The notes under the pieces: generated by a model
The model's database searches: none
Told to the model about the DNA's origin: nothing
What the model saw: only the letters and a program-made list of their open reading frames with translations
Program-made: the position numbers and the translations under genes
Shown here: positions 1 through 10,780 of the stretch, one piece after another
Position numbering within the stretch: the stretch's first letter is position 1
Layout: each line of letters begins with the position of its first letter
Assembly: GCA_964036045.1 (NCBI GenBank)
Contig: OZ038382.1
Coordinates: 109,204,578-109,268,577 of the forward strand
Length of the DNA: 64,000 bases
Direction of reading: 5' to 3'
DNA from: Eutreptiella sp. 'Long Island Sound 2002'
Lineage: Eukaryota; Euglenozoa; Euglenophyceae; Eutreptiales; Eutreptiaceae

Positions 1-1360
1 GCGCGCGAAGGCGTCGGTCTCCCTGGGGCATCACCCCCGGCTTAGAATGTCGCCAGACAAGGAGCGTAGTGTGGCCCGACTACGCGTTGTGCCGGAACGG
101 TCCAAGCGCGTGAGTTCGAGGACGTGATCACAGACGTAGATAGGGCCATGGGGAGGGTCGACGCAGTGCCACCTGCACGTCCTTGAAGATCGTACGGGGG
201 CCTTGGGAAGCCGCATTGAGGATGGACGAGAAGGCTGAATGCAGTGCGGCACACCGAGACGGGATCCCATCTCCACGGTGGCGGGCCTCCACGCTCCGTC
301 CGTGGCCACCGTAATGGATGGCTCAGAGGCGGCGCTTGTCTAGGAAATGGGGGGCAAGCCCGTGCCGGCCGAGGCTGTCCAAAACGATCACATCGTGGGC
401 TTACAGGTCAATTTCTTGTCGTATGCTTGGCGGCATCCGGTTGCTCTTGAGGTACACATAAAGGACTCGGTTTGGAGTCCGCCTGCGATGGGTAGTGATG
501 GTGGACTTCACCTTGGGCGCCAGGAGGAATTCTCCTGACAGCCATAGGCCCAGAATGACGTCCCAGGCCGGCCATTGGGATGACCCAGGTGTCGGGGCCT
601 AGTTGGCGACGTGGTACCATTCTGGTGGAGGGCTGTTGACAAGGGATTGGTGCACGGAATCCACCGTCAGGGGGGAGAAGTGGTCGGCGACAGGTAGGGA
701 AGGTACCGCATGCCGTTTGTGCAGGAGGACGGTGGTGAGTATGACGTCGCCGAGGAGGCGACGCACGCTCACAGGACATAACCCCTTGTGCTGAAGGGCA
801 TCTCCATGCGGCGGGGAGATGGACCCTAGACGTCCAATGGTGTAGGTGATGAGGGCTTCGTGGGCCGGGGGGCAGTCTAGGGCCATTAGGAAGGGCTTGT
901 TACCCAAGACGATGAGGACTCCCCACGCGGTGGGCGCGCACTACCGCCAAGCGTGACACCTCTGGGAGAGCCGGGCCGCGAGCCACCGATGGTAGTGAGC
1001 GCGGAGGAGCGGGTCGAGCGGGCAGGAGAGGACGTGGTCGTCAGGGACAGAAGGAGGCAAAGAGGGCAGGGCGCGTCCTTGGGGGGGAACAGAGAAAGGC
1101 GTATGCCGGTGACCGTGAGGTGGTCTCCCCACGAGAGTAGTCCATGAATGACGGCGACGGCGTACTCACCAAGGACAGGGTAGCGTTAAGGAGGGGGGGA
1201 CTTGGCATAGGTAAGGTGGGAGACCAGCAGGGCACGTCGTGCGCGGGGGGGATCGTGGACTTGGAAGCCCGCGTGGGAGAAGCACATGCGGGGCTGTTGT
1301 AGGGGGCTTAGCCACCCCACCGCAGCCGGGCAGCCGCCAGCGGACCGTCCTGCGGCTGCG
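1..1360 (-). other. 3' part of the LINE, no recognisable domain
   Basis: Downstream of the RNase H domain on the minus strand lie short open stretches, the longest at 599-907 (102 codons). I recognise no domain or cysteine knuckle there. It probably represents the C-terminal tail and 3' UTR of the same element, judged from position only. Confidence 0.35.
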
Positions 1361-1361
1361 G

Positions 1362-1980
1362 TCACTTGGCCAGTAGGGCGTCAAGCCAAGTGCGGGCGAT
1401 GTGGGAGTAGAGGTTGCGGGTGGGAGGGTGGCCATCGGCCATAGCACGGCACTCGCGCATTAGGTCTCCTTGCAGCGAGTCGTCCGGTGCCCGCCATCCC
1501 TCTTGGGCCGTGATGTATCCCCTGCAATCGGCGAAGTGCCACAAACCGGACCGGAAAACGAAGGTGGGGTTGGCCGGTAAGGGCCACCCACGCCGTGTAT
1601 AGCTCCGCGGTGTAGGCGTTGTCCATCTGTAGGGGGGTGGGGACAGGGCATATGTGGAACCGGAGGGTGACGGGGCAGAATACCGCTACGGCTCCGCCAC
1701 ATCGTCGGGTCCGTGGGCACCATGACGCATCATGGAGGATGCCATACTTTTCTGGGAACCAGGAGAACGTGGGGATGGTCGCGGACACCGCGTGGCATCT
1801 GCCAACTGGGGGGGGGGGGGGCGTGCCGGTTGGAGGGGTGGGACGTGAGGACACCCGAGGCCACCCTGCGTGGTGCGCTTCTTCCGCGCTACGGTGGCCT
1901 GCGATCATCCATGCGTGGGTGTCCTGGACCTCCAGCCCAGGGGATGACAAGGCCATCACGTGGGGGGAGTGCTCTGGCAC
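1362..1980 (-). pseudogene. RNase H domain of the LINE, frameshifted
   Basis: In the frame opening at 1980 the segment ILHDASWCP followed by GGAVAV resembles the first RNase H strand with its catalytic Asp (near 1731). NAYTAELYTAWVAL carries the Glu of the second helix. The frame then drifts, and another frame (1362-1544) supplies FADCRGYI, with the third acidic residue near 1529, and later HIARTWLDALLA, where a His/Asp end would sit. The order of acidic motifs and the position after the reverse transcriptase fit RNase H1-like domains of LINEs. The frame change near 1.55 kb and a 12-13 base G-run near 1810 break the reading frame, so it is annotated as a pseudogene. RNase H would remove RNA from the cDNA hybrid during retrotransposition. 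Confidence 0.65.
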
Positions 1981-1983
1981 AAA

Positions 1984-3660
1984 CTATGCGGGGGGCAACT
2001 GGATGGAGATGTCGCACTGGTGGCATAGGGCGACGAACAGGTCGTGGTCCGTGGGGTGGGCGGCACACCGGAGTCCGATCTCTGTGGTGAGGCGCGGTTG
2101 CGTGGGGTGGAAGCGCCAAAGGGCAGTGAGGAGCCCATGGCGCGTGGACCGACGGACCCAGAGGTTTTGGTGATTGAGGTGCCGGATGTAGACACTGAGG
2201 AAGTTGGCGAACCCAATGACCGGAGCTGGGGGGACGCCAACCCCTCCTTCGGGGACCTCTTGTAGGAAATGAGCTGAGGCCCATAGGGCCCAGCCAGCAG
2301 TGGCTCGTAAGGCCGAGGCGCCCATGGTGTCTAGCACACGCATGGCTCTGCAGGAGGGGGGTCGGACACTGGTAAACCAGTGTACCGTGCCGTGGCACTT
2401 GGCGACAAACATGGCGAGGGGGTACTGGGCTGGCCGCCCGGGGGTTCAGAGCGCTCTGCATGCGGACCTGGTGGCAGAGAATACCCTCTTGGAGTCAACG
2501 GGGTGATAGAGTTGGGGTAGGGCGTGGCGACCAAGGACGCGGACATAGTCCTGACCGGTGGCGCACCGCACCGGGTGACCGTTCAGGTACACCGTGTCTC
2601 CGAGGAAGTGGACCCTACCGTCGCGCATCTCCGTGCCGACCAACACCGTCTTGGTTGGGTCTGAGTGGAGGTTGGTGAGACGGCCCGGCCGCTCAATACC
2701 GCGGGTGAGGGTGTGGAGGTGGCCGCGTTCGCCAGGGAGCCTTTGGGTATCATCAATCAGGAGCACCCGGTTCAGCGGTCCTGTGGGGGTATCGGCGGGC
2801 GAGACCCGCGACAGGCTTGGTGCCCTCAGACTTCGCCATAGATGCAGTACGTCCTGCCTAACACACGGCACCCCTTCCCTTTGCCGGCGCCCAGGTAGGT
2901 GGAGGACGGGGACCGACCGTCAGCTCCTCCCATATGAACTTCTAGGGTGCGGTCGTGGCGTTGCAGCGTCCTGGCGTCGGCTGCGGAGATGCCGGCAGCA
3001 GTCAGAACCGCGTACTCAATGTTGTGGTTGATGGAGGCGTACGCGTGGCGGACAGCGTGTGACAGGACCTACGTCTCGAGGCGCCGCTTCCGGCAAACCC
3101 ACCACACGTCGTGGAGGGCGCAGAGGAGCTCCACGGAGGAGCACTGGGGGGACAGGCCGAACTGGTGGGGAGGCACGATGCCGCTCGCCAGCAGGCGGGG
3201 CTGGTAGTGGTCTTTGAGCAGGGCGGCCGTGAGCTTCCACACCGTGGCCAGATTCGTGAGCGGGCTGCCGTGGGGGATGGGGCCGTGTGGCAGCTTTTTG
3301 GGAGAGGGTGACAAAATCCGCGGAATGGGCCTGGGGCACGGGTGATCCGCTGAGGATGCCGTTGATCAAGTCCGTGACAACGGCAAGTTGGGGGGCCTCC
3401 AATTGTCCGAACACCCGGTGTTCCGGCACATCGTGGAACGGCACAGTGGCCGCGGCCCGGTGGATGATGGCACGTAGGTGGGCAATGGTGGCTCGGGGCG
3501 GCGGGCCAAGCGGGGCGCTAGTCGACCCCGTAATGGCTTGCACGCGCGCTAGGGAGAGCGCCTCGAGAGGAGCCAAGTGCCGCTGGCGCAGCTGGTCAAG
3601 CGCAACTGCAGCTTGTTGGTGGAGCTGTACCGGGACCCCCACGGCGTAGGCGGGATCCAT
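1984..3660 (-). pseudogene. Reverse transcriptase domain of the LINE, several frames
   Basis: The segment at about 3.31-3.07 kb has a WKLTAALL stretch, then GIVPPHQFGLSP, matching the conserved early RT motif where QFG follows the thumb-proximal helix. Another frame continues with HAYASINHN (equivalent of the AF-D-V motif) near 3.05 kb. At 2446-2871 the motif NRVLLIDDT (Asp pair near 2754) stands where the YADD catalytic motif is expected. It is followed by LHSDPTKT near 2658, the usual N-P-x-K-T block, and by YVRVLG, the YLG block. A further segment (1984-2412) reads like the post-RT connection. The catalytic pair is visible, but at least three frame changes and stops separate the blocks. 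It would copy element RNA at a nicked target. Confidence 0.75.
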
Positions 3661-3679
3661 CGGGGCACGTAGCGGGCTC

Positions 3680-4799
3680 CTAACGTGCGGCGGTAGTCAC
3701 CTTTGGTGGTTTGGTGGGCTGCCCGGGGGTACGGGGTAGTGGCGCCAAACGCACATCTTTCTCGAGGAGGATGACATCGCATGCCGCCCGGATCTCTTCC
3801 TTGAGGCGGGCTACCTCTACATGGTGAGGGGACTGGGACGACGAGTCCGGGTGTGCCATAGTGTAGCGTTGCAGGTTGACGACGTGGACCTGGATAGCAG
3901 ACCACACTGGCTGGCTGGGGGTAGGGGGCCCATAAGCTGCCGTGGCAGCGGCGTAGAGCGCAGTGGTCACCGCGGCATAGCGCGGTGGTGCGTCGAGGTG
4001 GTCGGGGGCAACGAGGGGAGCTCAGCCAAGAGAGTGTCGTTGAGGGTGCGGAGTTGATTGGCGAGGGGCTTTTGGGGAATGGGGAAACGGCCTCTCTTCG
4101 ACGGGCACACGAGCTGGGGCGCAGGGGGGAGGTCATAGTGGGCGGCCACCCCCGGCAAGTGGTCGGATGGGAGACTGCAGTCGGAGCGCACTTCAGCGGT
4201 GTGGGCAGCTTCCGAGGGAGATCGGAGGAAGGTATGGTCCAAGGCACCCACGAAGCAATGCGGGCTCACTCACGTGGGGGCCTCTGCAAGAGGGAACAAG
4301 CGGCGCATCCCCAGGCGCGCAAGCGTGGGCACGACAAGGTCACAGAGCGGGGGGGGGACACGGGGAGGTGGGGAACCCAACGATAGCTGACGTTCAGGTC
4401 ACCCGTCACGACAACGACCCTGGCCGGCGTGAGGAGGAGGTAGGGGTACACCCAGTCTAGGATCTCGTGGAGGGTGTCGAGGTCCCCGTCGGCCGGGAAA
4501 TACACGTTGGCGTGGTACTCGGTTACACCCGCCACTGTGAAGTGGGTGACGAGCGCGCGCCCCGAGGGCCGGGAGTTGTGGCTGGAGACGTTCAGGTCGT
4601 GGGCCCTATAGAATAGCGTAGCACATCCGCCAGCAACCTTCGCGGGGGCTTGGATGGTGTGGTAGAGGGGGTGCACCGTTTGGATGAGTAGGGGCCCGAA
4701 CTCTTGAACGTGTAGGGTTAACGGGTACTGGTGCTCGCGTACTAGCACGTCCAGGGCACGTAGCTTGGGACGCAGTAACATCTGCACGTTCAAGGTCAC
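3680..4799 (-). pseudogene. Endonuclease (APE-like) domain and EN-RT linker of the LINE
   Basis: The frame starting at 4799 opens with LNVQMLLRPKL and contains LHVQEFGPLL (position of the metal-binding Glu) and VVVTGDLNVSYRW, the GDLN motif of exonuclease-endonuclease-phosphatase folds. The next conserved blocks, GALDHTFLRSP (the I-D-x-I/F block) and SLPSDHLPGV (the SDH motif), are in another frame at 3967-4269. The switch falls at a G8 run at 4349-4356, immediately after the GDLN block. The frame of 3680-3970 then gives a helical linker towards the RT. In LINEs this domain nicks the target DNA to prime reverse transcription. The break at a homopolymer could be decay or a sequencing error. 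Confidence 0.8.
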
Positions 4800-4871
4800 G
4801 ATGTCAGGGCGGGATGGAGGGCAGTCTGGAGGAGGGGCACCGTCCGCGGAGGGGTTAGCGGCGGGGGGGTG

Positions 4872-5655
4872 CTAATGTAGCTTGCGGGGCACGGCCATAG
4901 GAAGGGCGCGGGGTAGGCCCCGGACCAATTTTCGCAAATGTCGGCGTTGGTATGTGGCCGCCAGCACCAGGAGACTGGCACCGGTGAGGGCGGTGGCCGT
5001 GACAGAGACGCGGTTGTGCAAGGACGGTGGGAGGACAACATGGTGGTGCTCGGGCAGGATGAGGGAGACGGGCGGCATGCCTTTGCGACAAGATTGTATC
5101 TGGTGAGATCCAGACATGTATGCAATGCACTGCACCCACAAGCGACAGGGTGTCGAGGGGCCATGAGTCTGCACCGGTGCACACCAGGTAGTAGTGTACC
5201 CCACATGTGGTGGGCGTATGGAGGCGGGATGAACTGGGCCGTGTCCGGGGCTGGCATGGGCACCAAGCCCCATCCTCTAGGGGGGGAGCTGGGGTGTATG
5301 CACCCAAGTGCAGGTCCGTCAGCCGGGGGACGCCATTAAGGTGGGAGGGGCGGAGCCGCGAGAAGGCGTCGGGGATGTCCTCATGCGCCCCGCTGGTTCC
5401 TGTTCCTGCGGTCCCTCGGGTGACGCCCAAAGTACGGCTGGTAGCGGTGTGGGTCGGCTGGGGGGCCCCAGCGTGGGGGGGCGTAGGGGTTGTGTGCCAC
5501 GGCAACGCGGGGGTCGTGCTGGCCCGCCGAGTAGGGGTAGGCAGGGAGGGGTGCCGGGGCGTGGCGATCGTGGTGGCTTGAGTGCTCACGGGGATCCAGC
5601 CGCTCATCGCGGTGGGCACTGCGGCGCCTCGCGGGCGACTTTCATGCCGGTACAC
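4872..5655 (-). pseudogene. Unrecognised open stretches between ORF1-like region and endonuclease
   Basis: Two overlapping minus-strand frames stay open here (4855-5655, 266 codons, Pro/Thr/His-rich; 4872-5273, 133 codons). The second contains a hydrophobic stretch VSVTATALTGASLLVLAATY followed by basic residues, but I cannot connect it to a known domain. By position it would be the end of ORF1 or the leader of the pol-like ORF. The high GC content makes such open frames easy to obtain by chance. Confidence 0.3.
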
Positions 5656-6325
5656 AGGGCTGCGGCGGCGGGGAGGGGACTTGTCCGAGCGGCGGGGGCT
5701 TTATCGCCGTGCTGCAGCTCGTGCTTGGCCTGTGTTTCGCCGTTTGAGTCCGAGGCCGCAGTGAGGTTTACTTCTTCCTTGGGGTCTTGCTTGCGTCGGT
5801 GCTTCTGTCCTCGCCCTCCACGGTGGGCCTTGCGGGCGAGGTATTTCCTGTCGGGCTCGGGGGCCCATGGGGTGTAGGGTTGCTTCTTGGATTCCACCCA
5901 GGAGATCTTCCAGCCTCGGGCGATGTGGTGCCGGGTCAGCTTCATGCCCTTGTCGTAGTCGACGGGTTCGACGCCCACGATGGTGAACTTCGCGGTGTGG
6001 TTAAGCTGCGCGTCCGAGATGGACGCCAGCCCGGCACCAAACTCGTCGCGGAGGATGCGTCCCAGCAACGCAACGTCCACCTCCCACGCCAGGGGGTCGT
6101 CAACCTCTTGCCACCCCACCCAAAGCGGCTTGGAGAAGACCTGGGGTCCACCTTCTGGGGCGTGTACCCCTTCTTCTTGGCCGCACCCTCTACCTGGTTG
6201 GCAGCCTCGGCTTCGTCCGGGGAGGCGGCACAATTTGCTGGACTGGGGGAAGGCTTGCAAGGAAGGTGCACATGACTTCCGCGATGCCGGGCAGGCTCAG
6301 TGCGTGGCTGCGGACCCATGTCCAT
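5604..6325 (-). pseudogene. ORF1-like basic segment of the LINE
   Basis: The frame at 5604-6260 (about 218 codons) holds an ordered-looking part with DPLAWEVDVALLGRILRD and AKFTIVGVEPVDYDKG, then WKISWVESKK. A strongly basic tail (RKAHRGGRGQKHRRKQ) and an acidic/polar end follow. An overlapping frame to 6325 covers the same DNA. Upstream position relative to the endonuclease and a basic tail fit a nucleic-acid-binding ORF1 (gag-like) protein, but I recognise no zinc knuckle or RRM, so the assignment rests on context. Confidence 0.4.
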
Positions 6326-6458
6326 TGATCTCGAATCGGAGACTGCGGGAGGGAGGTGACGCTCGCGCCGTAGTGGCGGAACGGCTGGAGGTGGAAGGCG
6401 TGGGCAACTTCATCCTCGCAGCCCCGTGGGATCGTGGGGATCTATCGCAGAAGGGAGG

Positions 6459-7069
6459 CTAGCGCGGCGCACGTGCCGGAGGGTGTCGGTGACAGTGGTC
6501 GGAGAGGAGCACCCGGGGCCCGGAGTGGGGCAGCTGCCCGGGGCTTGGGAACCGGGGCGGGACACCAAAGGATATGTTGGGCGCATCCATGGGGGCCTTG
6601 GCGACAGCCACAGCGCTGGCCACATTCACAACATGCCTGACCACACCAGCCAGGTCATCAAGGTCAAGCATCTTGGGCGAGGTAGGATAGCGGCGGCTGG
6701 GATGATGGGCACGAGGGCCACGAATTGCGGGGAGCCGGGCGGCGGTAATTCGAAAGGAGGCCAGCACCGCACTGGGGACGGCGTTGGCAAACGCATGTGG
6801 CGTGGACTGGAGGCAGCGGAGCCTGATGGCAGGGGACAGGAGGTGGGGCAAAGACCGGATGAAGGCGTTCACCTGAACGGCCCCAGCCTGCCGCTGTGCT
6901 GCGGCGGACCGTTGGACCTGCTGCAAGCGTTGTCCCGTTCAGTGCAGATCATGTCCAGGTCACGCTTGAGGGACTCCACGTCCTCATGTGCAACGCGCAG
7001 TACCTGCTGCTGGACATCATACCGGTCAAGCAGCTGAGCATAGTCAGTGGAGTACGCTGACACGTCCAA
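6459..7069 (-). pseudogene. ORF1-like coiled-coil segment of the LINE, frameshifted
   Basis: The frame at 6869-7069 begins MDVSAYSTDYAQLLDRYD and continues into a heptad-like, charged helix ending ESLKRDLDMICTERDNAC. The frame at 6459-6926 then continues with LQQVQRSAAAQ and further helix-prone sequence, so one frameshift near 6.9 kb joins two halves of what looks like a single coiled-coil protein. LINE ORF1 proteins commonly trimerise through such coils. The function is inferred from location and composition only. Confidence 0.4.
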
Positions 7070-7896
7070 GTCCTAGACAAAGGGGTCACCCGACTGTGAG
7101 GGGCTAGGAGGGGCCGACCCAGCGGCGGGGGAAGGCGACTCGGACGGCGTGTGTTTAGTGGAAGCTAGCTTGACTTGCGAGGCGGGCTCGGGGATGGTGA
7201 AGGAGAGTTTCGGCGGCTCGGGCAGCAGCGACGTGGGCGATTGGTCAGAAGCCGCATGACTGGTTTCGTCCAGGGAGCGGTACAGGGATGACGCCAGCGT
7301 GAATGCAGCTGATGCAAAACGGGACCCGACTAGGCTGGGGGCAGGTTGCCCCTTGGCACGTGGGCGCGTGGCTGGGTGGGGTGAAGGGAGGGGGGCTGGC
7401 TGTGTCTTGGATTCCAGCTTGCAGGAGGACGATGGTGGCAGCTGTGGCCCACGAGTGCTCCCCGGCCAGCTCGATCTGGCGCTGCAGCTCCACGCTGCGG
7501 ACCGGGAGGACCGAGCACTCCAGCAGCGGCCGCAGCTGGTCAGGGGCCCACATGCCTTTGTTGGCCACGGGAGGGGGGCTGGCGACCAGGGCCGACGTGA
7601 AATGCCCCAGGAGGCAAAAGGAGGAGGCCCACGCCGGGAGGCCGAACTTCAGCGGGATGAGTTCTGCCGAGTTTGTGCCGCTTGCACGACCGCATGCACG
7701 TCATTGGGCAATGCCCGAAAAGCTGCCACCACCTCGCGGGACCAAAGGCGGTCCCATGTCGGCCTCAGGTGCAGGCGCAAGAACTAGCTGATGGGCTCGT
7801 GAAGCTTGTAGGAAACCTTTTGACTGTTGATTTCCGGGGCCACGTCGGTATCGACGGGCGCGGCCTTCTCTCGGGTCGTGTAGAGGCCCCGGAACA

Positions 7897-8514
7897 TCAG
7901 GTGGCGGAGGCGGGCTGCAAAGATGGGAGCGTGCCCAGGCCTCCACTGTGTGACCAGGGCGGCGGTGAGGGCATCGGGTCGTTGGAGACATATTCCAGCA
8001 GCGGGCCGCCTTGCGCAAGCGCCAGGCGGACATGCTCAATAACGTTCACTTCTGACGGGCTCGTGGCTACCGTAACGGTGGCCGTGATCAGGAGCCCCCT
8101 TGGCGTGCATGCCCCTATCACGGTGCTGATAGCTTGGATGCTTCCATCTGCCGTCGTCCATCGTAAGACATCGCATAGGTCGGACTGGGCGGGGTCGTGG
8201 GCCCGGACGGCCTCATCCGCCGCCTTTAGCGCGTCATCCTTTAGCATGTCCAGATCCCGTAGAAGCCGATCAACGTCATCGGATTGAGCGATATCCATCA
8301 CAAACGTGGGGAACGGTCCCCGGCATAGGGTGCTGCCTCGACCAGTGTCCGGGGCAGGGGAGGGGTAGTCATGGGACGGTGTTGAGCGGTCAAACATGGT
8401 TTGCTGTGACGAAAAGGGAGCGGGTGGCCTGCGGCCGCGAGACATCAGGAAGGGGGCAGCGTATAGGGGCGCGGAAGTTACGCACGGAACGCGAGCGGTA
8501 GTGGTAGCACCCAA
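7897..8514 (-). pseudogene. Unrecognised 205-codon open frame, probably N-terminal part of LINE ORF1
   Basis: The frame opens with a Ser/Pro-rich leader, then has acidic helical sequence DDVDRLLRDLDMLKDDALKA and a beta-rich stretch with GLLITATVTVATSP. Two similar RDLDM helices occur here and in the 6869-7069 segment, suggesting they belong to one protein or to an internal duplication. No known domain is recognised. Other minus-strand open stretches between 7.07 and 7.9 kb are poorly supported. Confidence 0.35.
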
Positions 8515-8650
8515 TGGTCAGGGCGCCAAAAGAAAACATAGGGTGCCACGAGCGTGGCCATGGTATGACGAAACAAAAATCATGGCGCGAGAGCGCACAG
8601 CAACGTGGGGCCGCCTGACTGAGCGGGCCGGTGGATGGGGGTCCCAGGAA

Positions 8651-9109
8651 TCACGAGGACGGGGGTGCGACGGGAGTGCCGCGCCAGCGCGCGGGGCTGC
8701 AACACACGGGGTGTATAGGCAAGCGGGGCCCACCGGTGGGGTGACGCAGTAACCGGCTCACAATACCCCTGCTTAAGGCGTCACGTAGAGCGGCGAATAC
8801 ATTGAATGCAGTCCCCGTCGCGGCTCTCGGCGTAGCGGCCTGGGAGACTGCCACGGCGGAGTCGACGTCTTGCAAGAGCTGGTTGTAGGACGACGCGCCC
8901 ACTGTGGATAGGAGGGGGCTGCACAAGGGGGAGGGACGCACCTGGGGTGCGGCACTTAGCCCTTGGAGGCACGGCGACGAGAGGAGAGAGAGTGTACCAT
9001 AGGGGTGCAATACAGTCGAGACACGGTCCACGATGGTAGCAGAGGAGTCACACGGTGGCACGAAAAAAAACAATGCATCACGACTGACTTCGAGGCTATC
9101 ACTGGGCAA
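8651..9109 (-). pseudogene. Unrecognised 152-codon open frame at the 5' side of the LINE
   Basis: This frame contains NQLLQDVDSAVAVSQ and FNVFAALRDALSRG, which look helical and protein-like. It ends just before minisatellite A. It may be the first exon or N-terminus of the LINE ORF1 or an unrelated gene remnant. There is no recognised motif. Confidence 0.25.
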
Positions 9110-9136
9110 TCCGTCCGGGAGCTACCATCCTGAGGG

Positions 9137-9990
9137 TTGTTAGACTGGTGCCAGTGGGCAGTGGAACTCCTGCAAAACATTGTCTCACTGCCTTGGGGCA
9201 GTGGGCAGTGCACCTCGTGCAAAATACTGCGTCACTGCCTGGGGGCACTGGGCAGTGCAACTCCTGCAATACAGTGCCACACTGCCTGGGGGCAGTGGAC
9301 AGTGCAACTCGTGCAACGCACTTCCTCGTTGCCGGGGGGCAGTGGGCAGTGCAACTCTTGCACTGCATTCCCTCACTACCTAGGGGCAATGCGCACTGCG
9401 ACTCGCGCAATGCATTGCCTCATTGCCTGAGGGCAGTGGGCCGTGGAACTTTTGCAACAGAACGCCTCACTGCCTGAGGGGAGTGGGCAGTGCAACTTTT
9501 GCAATGCATTGCCTCACTGCCTAGAGACAGTGGGCAGTGCTACTCCTCGAATTCACTGCCTCGCTGCCTGGGGGCAGTGGGCAATGCAACTCTTCCAAAA
9601 CACTGCCTCAGCGCCTGAGGGCAATGGGCAGTGCGCCTCCTGCAATGCACTGCCTCACTGCCAGGACAGTGGGCAGTGCTACTCCTGCAACACACTGCCT
9701 CATTGCCCAGGGGGAGTGGGCAATGCAACTCGTGCAACACACTGCCTCGCTGCCTAGAGGCAGTGGGCAGTGGAACTCCTGCAACGCATGGCCTCATTAT
9801 CTGGGGGCAGTGGGCGGTGGAACTCCTGCAACACACGGCCTCAGTGCTTGGGCGCAGTGGGCAGTGGAACTCTTGCAATACACTGCCTAACCGCCTGGGG
9901 GCAATGGGCAGTGCAGCTGCTGCAATACAGTGCCACAGTGCCTGGGGGCACTGGGCAGTGGAACTCCTCCAACACATTGCCTAACTGCCT
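9137..9990. repeat. Minisatellite A, left part (48-bp unit)
   Basis: Tandem 48-bp units built around GGGGCAGTGGGCAGTGGAAC and TGCAACACACTGCCTCACTG, visibly periodic from 9137 to the edge of transposon T1. Forty-eight is a multiple of three and the unit lacks stops in several frames, so long open frames appear on both strands (16-residue periods such as QWAVELLQ...TASLPGG). I treat these as non-coding. The array resumes at 14330 on the other side of T1. Confidence 0.95.
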
Positions 9991-10012
9991 CTTAGGCGTC
10001 ACAAGTTGCCCA
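9991..10012 (+). repeat. T1 left terminal inverted repeat
   Basis: Begins CTTAGGCGTCACAAGTTGCC and is the exact reverse complement of 14308-14329. The 5 bases before it (TGCCT) repeat directly after the right TIR, which is the signature of insertion with a 5-bp staggered cut. Confidence 0.93.
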
Positions 10013-10417
10013 CCCCGCACCTGGCGCTATGGCCCGCGGAAGTCCATGTTGTAATGAGGGGGAAAGTATGTGAAAAGGGGTGTTATTTTTTGGGTACCCA
10101 AACCCCCCTGGTGGCAACATGCAAAAACAAGGTGTGTATTTGAAATATATGCCATCATTTACATTTCTGGAAACAGCCAAATTTTCAAAATAAAGACATT
10201 CAATCACCAAAATATAGTGTTGTTTTACATTTAGACCATTGCATTCCAGTGTGTGTGGGGGGGGGGGGGGGGTGCCTATTTTTCTCATCCCTTTGTTCGA
10301 GGTTGATCACAGAACCCCCCTATACACCACAAATGAGGGAACCCCAAACATACCTTTCATTGAAGCACACAGAAAACTATCCCAAAGCATGTACTTGTAT
10401 TTCCTATTTTAACCAAC
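10013..10417. other. T1 left subterminal region, no gene
   Basis: AT-rich DNA with a 17-base G-run near 10256-10272 and no supported gene. The first about 290 bp are retained nearly unchanged in the deletion derivative (34585-34880), so they may be required for mobility. Confidence 0.6.
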
Positions 10418-10741
10418 CTGGCCGAAATTTCGGCCAGCTCGTCGAAAAATGTCCAAACACATGGTCCTATTTGACAGACAGGCCTAAGCTGGCCAAAATT
10501 TCGGCCAGGTCCATCGAAACTCCGAATATGATCACTGAAATGGGTACCTAAGACAGTAGACATGAGCAAGGAACACAGGAGCAGTGACATTTGAACAGGG
10601 TGTGCAACATAATATACTCAATTACAAGCAAATACTTGCCACCTAACGAATCAAAGCAGACTTTTGCAGTGCCTATGGGGAAACACAATAATAAAAGGCT
10701 GAAGAGGCTCAGGACTGCATGCTGGCCGAAATTTCGGCCAG
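10418..10741. promoter_or_regulatory. T1 left cluster of 20-bp palindromes (3 copies)
   Basis: CTGGCCGAAATTTCGGCCAG occurs at 10418-10437 and 10722-10741, and with one change at 10489-10508. They lie just beyond the 3' end of the accessory gene. Repeated perfect palindromes near both ends of a transposon are commonly transposase binding sites. That role is inferred. Confidence 0.75.
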
Positions 10742-10780
10742 ACTTCATGCTGACAGGCAATATAAGCAGCAGGACTGGCA

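Larger units (their letters stand above)
1..9120 (-). mobile_element. Degraded LINE-type (non-LTR) retroelement, open at the left window edge
   Basis: Read on the minus strand, the region runs from gag/ORF1-like segments (about 9.1-5.6 kb) through an apurinic-type endonuclease (4.8-4.0 kb) and a reverse transcriptase (3.7-2.0 kb) to an RNase H domain (2.0-1.4 kb). That order is the one known for RNase H-bearing LINEs. Every domain is split over two or more frames, so the copy is inactive or badly assembled at homopolymers. Neither end is defined: the 3' end may lie left of the window, and the 5' limit is set only by the start of minisatellite A near 9137. I saw no target-site duplication. The clade is not assigned. 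Confidence 0.8.

Noticed and set aside
9099-10054. Overlapping minus/plus frames next to T1 as ORF1 exons of the LINE
   Set aside because: They lie in the 48-bp repeat and share its period.
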